Shown here: positions 41,122-52,969 of the stretch, piece by piece
How the letters are laid out: each line of letters starts with the position of its first letter
Numbering within the stretch: position 1 is the stretch's first letter
Origin: Plasmodium malariae
Lineage: Eukaryota > Apicomplexa > Aconoidasida > Haemosporida > Plasmodiidae
Direction: 5' to 3'
Assembly: GCF_900090045.1 (NCBI RefSeq)
Contig: NC_041779.1
Span: 186,001-250,000 of the forward strand
DNA: 64,000 nucleotides
Translations under genes and position numbers: made by a program
Notes under the pieces: model-generated
The model's database searches: none
What the model was told of the DNA's origin: nothing
What the model saw: the letters and a program-made list of their open reading frames with translations, nothing else

Positions 41122-41935
41122 AATTTTCTTTATTTTATATATTTTAGTAATTCTTATTAAATTGAATTAATAGCACATTTCATGTAAGTAAAATATTAAA
41201 TGTACACAGAGCAATTTTAATTACAAGAATTTATGATCCTGGAAATTAATAAAGTATTCTAAATAATTCATTCTTAAAAACAATAATTTTTTATTATATA
41301 TTCATATTTTCTCATTTAAAATTTCGAATATATAAACAAATATTATAAATGTTTCTATGCAAAATACGTATTATTATACATTAATCATAATATCATCTAC
41401 AATAAAAATTAAATTATTATTCTTTTTACAGAATCCTCAAGAAAATATGCTATTTTTGTTTTATAAAATACATAAAAAGTTATTCACAATAAATATAAAA
41501 AAAATGATACAATTTTATCTATGTCATAAAATAATCATTTTGAACTGAAAAAACATAATAGGAATAAAAATAAATTTTGTCTACTCTTTAAGTTTAATAA
41601 CATGAAGTTCTCCATTAATCTAACGAAATAATACTAAATGTGATTTTTTATATTAATATTAAAGAACATTCATGTATTTCATATACAAATATACTTATAT
41701 ACACATATATATATATTGTTCGAAAATACTATGTTCTAACGATTCTTTGAAATATAAATTTTAAAAATAAAACTATAGTATTCATTGAGAATTAAGAATA
41801 AATACTTTTCTATTTTATATCAAAATAGATATGAATATACATGATGTTTTATAATAATTATCTAATTGTATATTCTCTTCTTATGTAAGTAATATTTTTA
41901 AGGATTCTATATATCTTTTTAATCCATATTAAATG
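39088..41935. other. AT-rich spacer
   Basis: No gene. A (TA)17 run lies at 41085-41118. The open stretch at 41357-41548 (+) shows no family features. Confidence 0.6.
41085..41118. repeat. (TA)n microsatellite
   Basis: An uninterrupted TA run of 34 bases, the longest simple dinucleotide repeat seen in the window. It lies about 0.8 kb downstream of the broken exported gene. Confidence 0.9.
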
Positions 41936-42846
41936 TTATTTTAACCAAAGGAATTGTTCATATTTTAATGAAGTTTTGGGTAAGTTTTTCTTTTTTATTT
42001 TAAAATTTTCAGTTTTTTTCAAAGTATAACTAATACTTGATATAAATAAAGTATCCACAAGTAGTAAAAATACAAAAATTGCTGATGATATTACAATTCC
42101 TACAATATGAACCGCTGCTAATATGGAATCATTAGGCTGATCTGGTAGACTTTTGGGAAATTTTGAACCACCAAAGTTAATTAATAATAATAAAAATATG
42201 AATCCTGTCAAAAAAACTAAAAAGAGTCGAATAATTCCTAAACATATCTTCCAATATATCATTTTTCTTGCAGTCTTTTTGTCATTTTTCTTGTTATTAT
42301 TAATCTTATTTATTAAGTCTAGTTGAAAGAATATATTTTTTTCATGAAATAAATCTATTTTATTAAATGTAGAAGACTTTTTTTTCTTGCCTAATTTATT
42401 CCTTTCCTCTGATTTTAAGAAAAAATCTTTTATTATTTTTCCTTTTGATTTAAGCTCTTTTCCATTTTTATACACATCTTCTCTTTCATCTATTCATTTA
42501 TAGACACTCTCATCATATGATGTAACTCTAGTTGACTTTACAATCATTGAACTCTCTGATAGCAGCCTATTAGTTGTTAAATGTGAATAGCTATTTAGTT
42601 TATACTTCTTGCGAATAGATTTACCACAGGCATACTAAAAAAAAATACGTAAATATATATTATTTACATGCATATATATATTTATACTAGGAAAATATAA
42701 TTTTTAAAAATAAAACGTGAAAACCAAAAAAGAAGAAAAAAGAAGAAACTTTATTATAATACTTCGCTATTGCTATAATGGAATATCCAAATTAAAAGGG
42801 AAAATATAAGTATATTAATCAGGATATGGTACTTAATATCTTCCAT
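41936..42846 (-). pseudogene. Exported protein gene with one in-frame TGA
   Basis: Exon 1, 42763-42846, encodes 28 residues (MEDIKYHILINILIFSLLIW and HYSNSE) and ends at a GTATTA donor. The intron is 128 bases and ends TTTTTTAG. Exon 2 runs 41936-42634 in phase 0. It carries a canonical PEXEL, NRLLSESS, at about residue 51, the only RxLxE match among the genes here. A TGA at 42494-42496 (about codon 75) then interrupts the frame between ESVYK and IDERED, after which the same frame runs open for 186 codons to the TAA. The downstream part has a basic linker, two membrane spans (WKICLGIIRLFLVFLTGFIF; VHIVGIVISSAIFVFLLLVD) and a lysine-rich tail. Splice sites and start are all intact, so the single stop is the only lesion. 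Options are a recent pseudogene, a sequencing error (TGA for TGG or similar) or readthrough. Confidence 0.82.
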
Positions 42847-45800
42847 AATTATATATTTCAATGCTATTATATATTTACTAAGAAAAATATGAACTGCATT
42901 TTAAATTCAATAAATGATAAAATACATTTCTTATATTATTTTTTCTTATTTTATTTAAAGGTAATAAGTTGAATTTATATAGATATAATTCATATTAAAT
43001 TTTACAAATGTAATATGACTTTAAAATGTTTTTGGAATAATTTTTCTATATAGATATTTTACATAAATATAATACTAAAATAATACAAATAAGAATAATA
43101 TTAGATAAGATGAAAAAAAAACAAAAATTATACAATCATTGGTAAAAATATGTTATTTATTTAAAATAAAGTATAACATGTAGAAAACGTATACTTACAT
43201 ATATTCAGAACATAATTATGCACTTTTACAATGTTTATAGGAATAATTATAATTTTATATTGTTTTTTGTCAAATTTCCTTCTGTATTTAAATAATATTA
43301 ATTAATCCGATAACCAAATAAATAGAAAAAGTATATGAATTTATGAAAAATGTTAATAATTATATAATGTATACATTCATATTTATCTAAAAAAAATACA
43401 TATCCTTTTATAAATCATTCATTATTAATAAAATAAAGTTTATATTTACAACGAAATCTGTAAATTTACTTATATTGTTTGATGTACTATAATAATTAGA
43501 TTTATATTTTTGTATAAGAATTTCACAAAATAATTTGTATACAAATAGGAACACGATTTACTATTATTTAATAGAACATTTAAAAATTCTTGATTTTTAT
43601 ATTATAATTATCCCTTTTAAAAATGGATACAAATTTTTATAAAGAAAAATACTATAATAATAATAAAAAAGAAGGTAAAAAGGAATTTATTACAAATACA
43701 TCATTAGACCTTCAATAATTTCAAAAATATTTATAGCCATATTCTTTTACCAATGAAAAAAACACAAAGAATATATATAAATGATATATAAAATGATCAT
43801 GAAAAATATCTAAGAATATAAATAATTCACTAATTTTTCTTATAAATAATTGAGAAGAAACTTACTCAATTTTGTTTGAATATATGCAATTAAAAATGTA
43901 TTCTTAAAAGAAAATATAAAAAATTAATATTTTCAGATAATAAAATTATTTGTTATAACAAGGAAATTATTATATATATTATTTATTTTACCCTTTACAC
44001 ATTTACAACAGAGATAATAATAATAAAACATTTATTAATTTCAAAAAAAATATTATTAATGATCAAAAAAACAAAAAACATTATCTCAAGCTTATTCAGT
44101 AAGTTTTAAATTAAAAATAAAAATAAAAATATGTAAAAACAACGAAAAATAATTACAGTTAAAATATTTTTTTGTATTACTAATTCAATTTGAAAAAATT
44201 GACATAATTATTATTCATTTTATTATATAATATGTACATATTGTAATATGAATAAGGAGATAATATTAGCTTATTTCGGACGATTTTATGATTTCAAATA
44301 CATATATTTTAAATAAATAAACAAAAATTTTTACACATAAATTCGTAAAAGAAAAAGCCTCTAATACGTATATTAAAAAATAACTTATCAAAATTTATAT
44401 AATATATATAATTCACTGAAATTAATAAATTTTTTTACATTCTCAATAATTCTATGATATATTCATCTTTCTTAAACTTTTTTTAATTTCCCATTTACAT
44501 TTATGAATATATTTAATGATTTATTTGTTTAATTATGTGAAGTATAAAAACAGAAATCCTTGTTTATCATCAATTTAACTTATCATAAATATATAAATAT
44601 ATTTTTATAAAATAGAATTAAATCAAAATTATGCGTATATAACAATAAAATGATAAATATAAGTATTCTGTTATTCAAATGAACAAACAGATATTGCACA
44701 AAAATAATAATCCTTAACAAAAACTTCTACTAAAAATTAACTAAAAATAAATAAATACTCAACATTTCATAGTTATAACTTAAACTCTAAACCTTGATGT
44801 ATTTAATTTGTTCTTGAATAAACGGATAAAACATAAATGTATAGTATTATTAAATATATATATATTAACATTTGTTAACTTCTTCTAGATATAACATCAC
44901 GTATTATAATAATTTCTCTTGAATATGTATTTTATAATAATTGATTACTATTATACTAATCAATAATATTATTAATTTTATATAACTATAGGATACATAA
45001 CGTGGTTTACTTCAGTATAATGTATAAAAATAAACGGTAGTATTCTACATATATTTTCACACAAAATTTTATTTTCCTGTTGTTTCATTAATGAGCCGTT
45101 TTATATTCATATTTACTATAAATGTATTACTTCTTTTCAACAATGTTATTACTACTAATAGAATCACAAAAATATATCATCATGAACATAAATACTTTAA
45201 TTAATAACGAAAATGAGTGAAATTTCCATTTCAACTAATGTTAACATGCAATAACATTTTTCTTATTTTACAATAGAACATTATTAATATTAACTTTTTT
45301 TCAATTAATATAATATGTTCAAACATATCTATCCCATTCGTATAATGTATATGTTTTCGTATATTTTCTAACTGTAAGGTTAACGAACAAAAAAAAATGT
45401 TAAAATAATTAATTCGCCTATTATAAAATGTATAATTTAATAAATATACAGAACAAAATGTAGAACAAACATAGGTAAAATAACAAATTTTATTTACTAA
45501 ATAATTATTCCATTTCTTATACATAATTATTAGTAATGGAACTCATTTAAAAAAATTTAAAAAAGAATAAAAGTAATATTTTATATTATATTACTTATTG
45601 GAACCTACCATTAACCATAAATTGTATAGTAGGATAATACATAAATATAAGAATTTTTATAATTCAAAAAGAGCATCTCTCAGAATAAAATTATTCAAAT
45701 AAGCAAAAAATATTCATATCATTTATCTTTTACTATTTAAAATATCATAAATGCTCTATACCTTTTTGTGCCATACAAAAATTTTTTATTATTGATTATA

Positions 45801-46561
45801 CACATCATTTTACAAGAATAAAAAGGCAAAAAAGCAAAATAAATAAAAATTAATTAACATATATATTTTGTAAAGTTATACATATGATCTAATTCATCAA
45901 ATTTCAATGGTTTTCTATTTTCTAAATTTAATCTTATATCTTATAAAATAAAAATATATTTTAAATAGGAAAAAATGTATTGTGATAAGATTGATTCATC
46001 ACATAATTCATTTGTTACTTATACACAATCAAAAATATAAAACGAAAATTATACATATATATATAAAACATTACATTTTCATTCAGTAACTTCGTTTCTT
46101 TATATAAAAAACAAACGCTCTTATTCTTAATTAAAAATTCTATTCATATACTTTTTAATTACACCATAAAATATTAATTTAACACCAAAATTAGATAGAA
46201 AAGAGTTTAGAAAATTTTTACAGTTAGAAATGTAAGCTGGTACATATATTAATAAAATTATATAAACTGTGCTTATATATATTTGTGTTAAGTTATATAC
46301 AGTTTTCAAAAAAATTGTTATATACAAAAATATATATATATATCACAATACTGTATTGAACTGAAAAAATATTTTAGAATAAAATATGAATAATATTAAA
46401 ACATTCAAAATTACATATAAATTAAAAGTGTATATTTTTACTGTTCTAAATCAAAAAAACCCGTCACTTGCAGGTCTATCTGTGAAATCTAAAAATATAC
46501 AGTTATACTTGTTATGCATTTTTATCAATTTGTATAATATAGATTTTAATTCTTACAAAGG
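42847..46561. other. AT-rich spacer
   Basis: The 43100-43280 repeat copy lies in the 5' flank of the broken exported gene. No other gene is supported. Open stretches near 44.99-45.09 kb and at 45231-45524 (-) look mildly protein-like but lack family motifs, splice partners or hydrophobic first exons. Confidence 0.55.
43100..43280. repeat. Dispersed repeat, copy 2 (partner at 19085-19265)
   Basis: See the 19085-19265 entry. Here the repeat lies 250-430 bases upstream of a minus-strand exported gene, so it may belong to that gene family's promoter region. Confidence 0.5.
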
Positions 46562-47419
46562 TCAACGTAGAGAAGAATATGCCGTATTATGTAAATCACT
46601 TTTTATATGTATTAACTTTGCGTATGCTTCAGTTTTTCTGAAGATATATAAAAGCACCACAAAAACTGAAATCCATAATATAATTAATGGTGACGTAATT
46701 TGAAATAAAGACAAACTAGGTATTCCCCTCGATTCAGTCTTAAGAAAATTATACAAAATAGCACCTCTTGCTGCAACTTTTAAATGGAATATAAATAAAG
46801 CATAATATACACCAACTTTACTATGTACAGATTTTCTTAAAAACTTAAAATTAGAATTTGCAACTGCTCTAACTGTCTTTATATAATTTATTTTATTCAA
46901 TATACGTTTATCAAAATATATATTTTCTCCGCTGTATACAGGTGATTTACCTTCCTTAGCTTGTACATAGCCTCCTCTATTATTTAATGATCTTTTACCT
47001 TTTTGTATATTTTTTCTTATTGTTCTCTTTCTGTTATTAGACATATCTTTTTTTTCCCACGTTCCAACGTTTGGAATATCTCCTTTTATACATAAAATAT
47101 TTGAACTCTTTTTGTTTATATGTTCAACTATCAAATGATAAATTCTATTATCTAATATTATATAAACATTGAGCTTCTGATCCAAATAATTATAAAAGGC
47201 ACACTAAAATAACAACGTAAATATTCATGATTTAAAAAAATAAAAAATTTCATTCTAAGAAGGAATATTAATAAAAATAAAACAAAAGAAAAAAACATAT
47301 AACAAAGGTATCATTAATAAATCATATCATATCCCTTCAATATTAATGTGACATATATATGTTAAAAGGATAAATATCCCAATTTTAATAAAAAAGAATA
47401 ACTTAATTCTCTTTTTCAT
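46562..47419 (-). pseudogene. fam-type exported protein, exon 1 splice donor missing
   Basis: Exon 1 begins at ATG 47417-47419 and reads MKKRIKLFFFIKIGIFILLT, a close match to fam-l/fam-m first exons. No GT donor follows where one is expected (about 47330-47340); the frame instead reaches TGA at 47327-47329. Exon 2, 46562-47203, follows TTATTTTAG and is open for 213 residues. The block around LDQKLNVYIILDNRIYHLIVEH aligns with the export-motif region of the intact genes, but the arginine and leucines of RLLA are replaced (YHLIVE). A basic middle (RKRTIRKNIQKGKRS), a hydrophobic block (YYALFIFHLKVAARGAILY) and a membrane span (PLIILWISVFVVLLYIF) follow. Exon 2 is undamaged as a frame. I judge it a recent pseudogene or an atypically spliced gene. 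A plus-strand open stretch across 46386-46703 is a shadow. Confidence 0.65.
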
Positions 47420-49729
47420 TTTATGGAATTTTAATCCTGTATCATATCCTCGTAAGAACAAATTAATAATAGTATAATATACTTAAAATGACAAAGAACA
47501 CTATATTTTTTTTTTATAAAAATTTAATAATATGTATATAAAGTATTTTACAACATAGAAAATGTAAAAAAACTTTAAAAGTTTACTTTTAAATTTTTAC
47601 CTTAATGTTATATATAAAAAAGAAGCATTACGTAATATAACATATGAATTCATTCATAAATATTTGAAATATAGAATTTAATTAATTTACTACAGTAATT
47701 AAATAATTAATTTATTAGTTCTTTTCAAAACAGAAATAAAAAAATATATATATAATTTTTCTTAATATTTGAAAATACTCTCAATAAATAAAGTATATAA
47801 TGAATAAAATATATATAATGCAATGGTCTGTATAATGAGAAAATAATTGATAATTTTAATGATTTTTTATTAAACATTATATTTCGAAACAAATGATTAT
47901 TATAGTTAAATGATATTAATTATTGTAACAATATAATAATAGTAATAATAAACAAACAAAGAAAAATTTTTACGAATTTTGTACTATATTATTAATAAAA
48001 GCTATATTTTTTATGATTTATTTTATACATTGAAGATCAAAATTATAGGTTATTACCTAATGTACGAGTAAATATATATTTTAAAGGCAAATGAAAAAAC
48101 ACAGTTATTATATGTGTTTCATAATTTTTAAAAATTATGATTTCCAATTATGTGTTATTTGTTCCCTTATTTCTAAATGAAAAATTTAAATATTCGTCCA
48201 GTTTACTTATATATTATTTTTAAAGAAAAATATACTTTTAGAAGATATACTGTTAAAATTAAAAAACAGAGAAAAAGAAAAAAGGATATTAACAGAAAAA
48301 TTGGTATAATAATCTTACATACAGTATCACCATTCTGCAGAAATTTCGAATGATTTATATTTATAATATTAATGTTATATATGTGGCGTTATATATACAT
48401 AATAAAAAATAATTACAATATGAATTTGTAAAATATATGATTTAATTATTTTACTTCTCATACATATAAACAATTAAATTATATTTTGTTTGTTCATTTA
48501 CAATTACATTATATAAGAGACATATTTTAGAGATTGAACTGAATGAACATAAAATATTATTTTGATAAAAATATCATTAACAGCAAAATTACTCTCTCTT
48601 AACATATTTATATTCCCTATATATTATAACATACAAAAAATAATTAATTATAAAAATATTATGTAATTATATAATTAATATAATAATCTAATATTAAACT
48701 CTATTTTATTCCCTTAAAATATTAGTTTTCTAAGAAAAAAGTTAAAAAATTAAAAAAAAAAAATTGTTCAAAAAGTGACATTATGGTATTTATATTGATA
48801 TAAGTAAATTTCATTATCAGCCTGCAATTTCGATACATCTTATAAATTTTTATTTTTTTGACATTTTGTTTATATTCCTTTTTTTCTCTAATTTAATATT
48901 TCTATATATATTATAGGTAAACACATTTAAAATTTTATAAATATCTATACATATAAATCATTAAATAAGTTATGAAAAATAAGAGCACTATACTATAAAA
49001 TACCGATAAACATTTTCTTATACAACATTTACTTTTTATGAAACTTCATTGTTTATAAAAATTATTTTGAAACTTTTTTTTAAAAAATAATAATTTATGT
49101 TTTTCCTAAATTAAGAAATCACAAAAAAATAATTTAATTTTCTAATAAAATATTTAATATTCTTCCTATTAAGTATATATACTATATGACAATTGGATTC
49201 GTACATATATATATAAAATAGTAAGTGTTACACACATTTTTCATTATAACAATTTTATATTTAATAAATAATATTATTACCTAATAATAAAACAAGTTAA
49301 ATATAAAAAAAATAATAAATTTCAAATTTCAAAAATTTATATTCATATTTAAACTAACTATACAGTATTCTATATACAAAAAATATTATATTAATTTAAA
49401 TATTGAATATTTATGGAATATAATATAATTTATGTTTTCAATATAATTTACGTATTAAAACCTAAGTTTTCCTCTTTTACAATAAAACAAAATATATTTT
49501 TTTATATAAATTCCTTTTTTATAATAAAACGTATATATTATTTGTTTTACAATTACCAAAAAGTTCCCCTAGTACAATTTATACATAACTTCTTCTTATC
49601 TATGATGAAAAATGCTATTGAATATATGGTAGTCATTAATAATTGTATCACACAAAATGACAATAATTTTTATACTAACATACAAAACATTAAAAATTAG
49701 TATGATACTTATAAAATACATATAACTAA
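47420..49729. other. AT-rich spacer, 5' flank of the fam-type gene
   Basis: Contains the third copy of the shared upstream element (47645-47705). No gene is supported; the open stretch at 49413-49700 (+) lacks features. Confidence 0.55.
47645..47705 (-). promoter_or_regulatory. Shared upstream element of fam-type genes, copy 3
   Basis: GAATTCATTCATAAATAT followed by a TTTACTACAGTAATTAAATAA block, about 230 bases upstream of the exon 1 ATG at 47419. Aligns with 8349-8405 and 22908-22965. Confidence 0.4.
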
Positions 49730-49730
49730 G

Positions 49731-50222
49731 CTAAAGGGGTAAAATTATATAAATTTGTTAATGACATTCAAGAGATTTCTCAATCTAAATAAATCCTAGT
49801 TCCTGAAAAATCTTCATTTATTAATGACAATCATCGGAAAAAGGATCACATATGTTAACGGATATGAATATAACTATTAGTTTCTAATAATTATATTATC
49901 ATTTATTATAGCATATTTCTTATATTTTCTTTTCCTAACATTATGTAATATTCCTTTTAAAAACGTGAATATACTTCTTTTGTTCCTATAATTTATTTCT
50001 GCATAATATTACTTTTCAAGTAGTACTGTATTTACGAATATGTAATTTTTTTTAAAATTAGTCTGTATTATTAGATCTTTCGAGTTATATTCATTAATAA
50101 AAAAAGTAAATACGAGGAAATTACTAGATGAACAGAACAAACAAATACCTATAATTCGTTCTGGAAATGATCAGACATATTCTTGTGGTTGCAGATATCA
50201 TATTGAATATCTTACTGTATAA
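49731..50222 (+). pseudogene. Possible degraded exported-protein exons
   Basis: Two protein-like plus-strand stretches follow candidate acceptors. The first (from 49731, after CTAAG) reads GVKLYKFVNDIQEISQSK, a TAA, then VPEKSSFINDNHRKKDH. The second, 50062-50222 (after AATTAG), is about 53 codons and contains TRKLLDEQNKQIPIIRSG, in which RKLLD fits a relaxed RxLxD/E export motif, and then a cysteine pair. No hydrophobic first exon was found. Composition differs from the flanks but the lengths are within reach of chance. Confidence 0.28.
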
Positions 50223-51755
50223 AATTATAATTTGTATATTTTCTATAAACGATATATTTGTTTATATTAAATAGAATCTTAAACAAGTAAAATGAAGTGT
50301 GTATTTAAAAATTATCATCAAAGAAAACGCTAAAATACTAATTTCAGAGACAATATTACAACAGTAATATTATACAAACGAGTGCTATTATAAGAGAATG
50401 TTAAAACGTTCATATAAAAGATATTGAAGAACAAGTTTAAGATGCTAAAAAAAAAAAAAAATTAGTAGGAAATTAAAGAATAATTATTTTATTGAAATTT
50501 ATATATTACGTAGAAGATATTGTTGAAATATAAAAATACATTCACATAAAGTACAAAATCAACATTAATGTTATTACTCAAGCTTAACATAGTTAGCATA
50601 AAATCTATTTATTATGAGATATCTATACTTATAATACATATGTGAGGATAATTTAATAAATAAAAACATATAATTCTATCTATATTCATATTGGAATATA
50701 AACTTTTCCTTTCATTGTCTAAAAATATGTGAAAACATGTTATATATTAACGTAGAATTAATACAAAAATAATAACTTTTATACAGTGTTAATTAAATTA
50801 ACAAATATTTGATAAATTGTGGAATCAACCTTAGATAATTCAGAGGAAGAACTATAAAATATTTTATTAAATAAATTATACATAGAACAATATTATGTAA
50901 CCTAATAGAATTCATAATGTTATTAAAAATATAACATAAAAATATATTTATATTAAGATAATCTGAATGAATATACTTTATTTCTTTATTTGTAAAAATA
51001 CATATAAATATTAATTTATTTCCTAGAATGATGATACGCTATATTTATATATTTAACTGAAATATTATAAGTAAAACTAAAACTTAGTGATTGTCCAAAT
51101 AAATTGTTTTTCTGTGTTTTGAGGATAATTATTCATTAAGGTTGTTTTCGTTACTATAATATATTGATAGTTTTTAATTCTTGTATAAAATATTATGAAC
51201 TATAAATTTTAATATATAAGTGCCTTTTTCAATAATATAAATCCCAGTTTTAACATTGTGCACGTATACATATTTAATTAAGATAAAAAAAAATTTAATT
51301 TGTTATTTAAACTATTTTTTCTTAAATAAAATTAAATTTTCTTATATTTCTGATTTTGTGCTGTAATACACTTTATACAAGTAATATTTCTTTTAGTTTA
51401 TATTATATTAATAAATTACACGGGGAATATATCATCTACATTAATATTAAATATTATATTATAAATAAATAATATTTTTATTATAATATGAACAAAGCTT
51501 CAATGATTCATATGAACTGTTATTAAATTTGTATTACACTTAAATAAATGTAATGTTTAAATTGCAATATCAAGCCGTGATTCCCATAATATATTAAAAA
51601 AATATATAAAAATTACATTAAAAAAAAAAAAAAACATATATTCACACGTATATATAAAATGGTAAATAAATAAAATATTTCATATAAACACAATATAAAA
51701 ATTTTTCCTTTTTTCTTTTTTGGAAATTTTATTTTGTCATATAGAATTCAATCCT
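50223..51755. other. AT-rich spacer
   Basis: Nothing recognisable is seen. Confidence 0.6.
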
Positions 51756-52091
51756 CTAAATTTTTCTTAAAAGCGTTTTAAAATATTCTTCCATTGATTT
51801 AATGAATTTTAGTTTCTTAGGATATTCCCATGAATTAAAAAATACAAAATTATTTAACAAAAACGAAATAAATTTGTTATATAGAAAAAAAAACCTTAAA
51901 TAAAAATACTCTTCTAAAATTACAAAAACTAGAAAAAAAAAAATAATGTTCAAAAATAATACTAGCAAAATGTTGAAAGAAAAAATGTTATAAAGGTATT
52001 GTTTTACACAATTTTTTTTTTTTTTTACTATATCTCTCTTCCTAATTGTATTATTGTAATCTTCATAAAACAAAGCATAATAAGAGTTCAT
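51756..52091 (-). pseudogene. Hydrophobic remnant of an exported-type protein
   Basis: An open stretch of 111 codons starts at an ATG directly preceded in frame by a TAA. It reads YYALFYEDYNNTIRKRDIVK, then two strongly hydrophobic stretches, then a basic C-terminus (FIKSMEEYFKTLLRKI). This order of polar basic block, two spans and short basic tail matches the C-terminal half of the two-exon exported proteins, while the signal exon and export motif are missing. A protein-like stretch upstream (about 52095-52130, KKHNETIKYE) is in a different frame, consistent with a frameshifted ancestor. It could be a short single-exon gene, but decay is more likely. Confidence 0.4.
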
Positions 52092-52969
52092 ATTTTATAG
52101 TTTCATTATGCTTTTTAGTACTTTGTTATTGAAATTGTTGACTTTAAATATTACTACGCATCTTTTATAAAAATTAAATCAAGCCTATTTTCAATCTTAA
52201 GAGTAAAAATTTCTTATATTTTTGACTACATAAAATAAAACTACATATTCGTTATATAATTATATTTTGTAAACATATTTTTTATTAATTAATACACAAT
52301 TATACATAAAATTAATAGTAAATATGTATATATTTAAGTATGTAATATATTATAATTTTATTAAGTTTACATATAGCCTTCCTTATCATTTAATAATATT
52401 TATCAAAAATATTTTTAAAAAAAATTACAAGATAATTAGTATATAATCTCTAGAAAATCTTTTACTGTTCACCATATAACAACAGGTTTAAACAAAACTG
52501 TTCTAATTATATTATTTGAATATATACTAATTCAATTTTTACTATTAGAATTTTATCCTCTGTTATATCCTTTATAAAATATTTTACCTATCTATAGCAT
52601 ATATAATATTCTTTTTTCGAAATAGGTTGTACGTTGTTGATTTATAATTTTTATACAATATTTTACTCTCAAAATTTAATAGAATCCTAATTTATTAACT
52701 TTGTTTCGATAAAAGGACTTAATAATAATAATAATTAAAACTCTTATTAATTTCGTTTTCAGTAACATATATTTTTTTGTTCTTCAGTATATATTACCAT
52801 TACACTTATTTAAACAAAAATACAAAACTTTTTTATATTGCAATTATAAAAAATAATTAAAACAAATCATAAACCAAACATTTAATAATTATTATCATAA
52901 ATAATATATATATATATATATAGCACCTTAATTATTACAAAATTGTTATCAGCATTAAATAAATTCATT
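52092..52969. other. AT-rich spacer
   Basis: Possible further traces of the 51.8 kb remnant lie at 52.1-52.26 kb. The rest is the 5' flank of the 53 kb gene. Confidence 0.5.

Noticed and set aside
45231..45524. Minus-strand open stretch of 97 codons, and a 36-codon ATG stretch near 45.0 kb
   Set aside because: No hydrophobic first exon, export motif or splice partner; about one stretch of this length is expected by chance at this AT content.
46386..46703. Plus-strand open stretch of 105 codons
   Set aside because: Largely antisense to the fam-type exon 2 at 46562-47203, which has clear family features; treated as a shadow.
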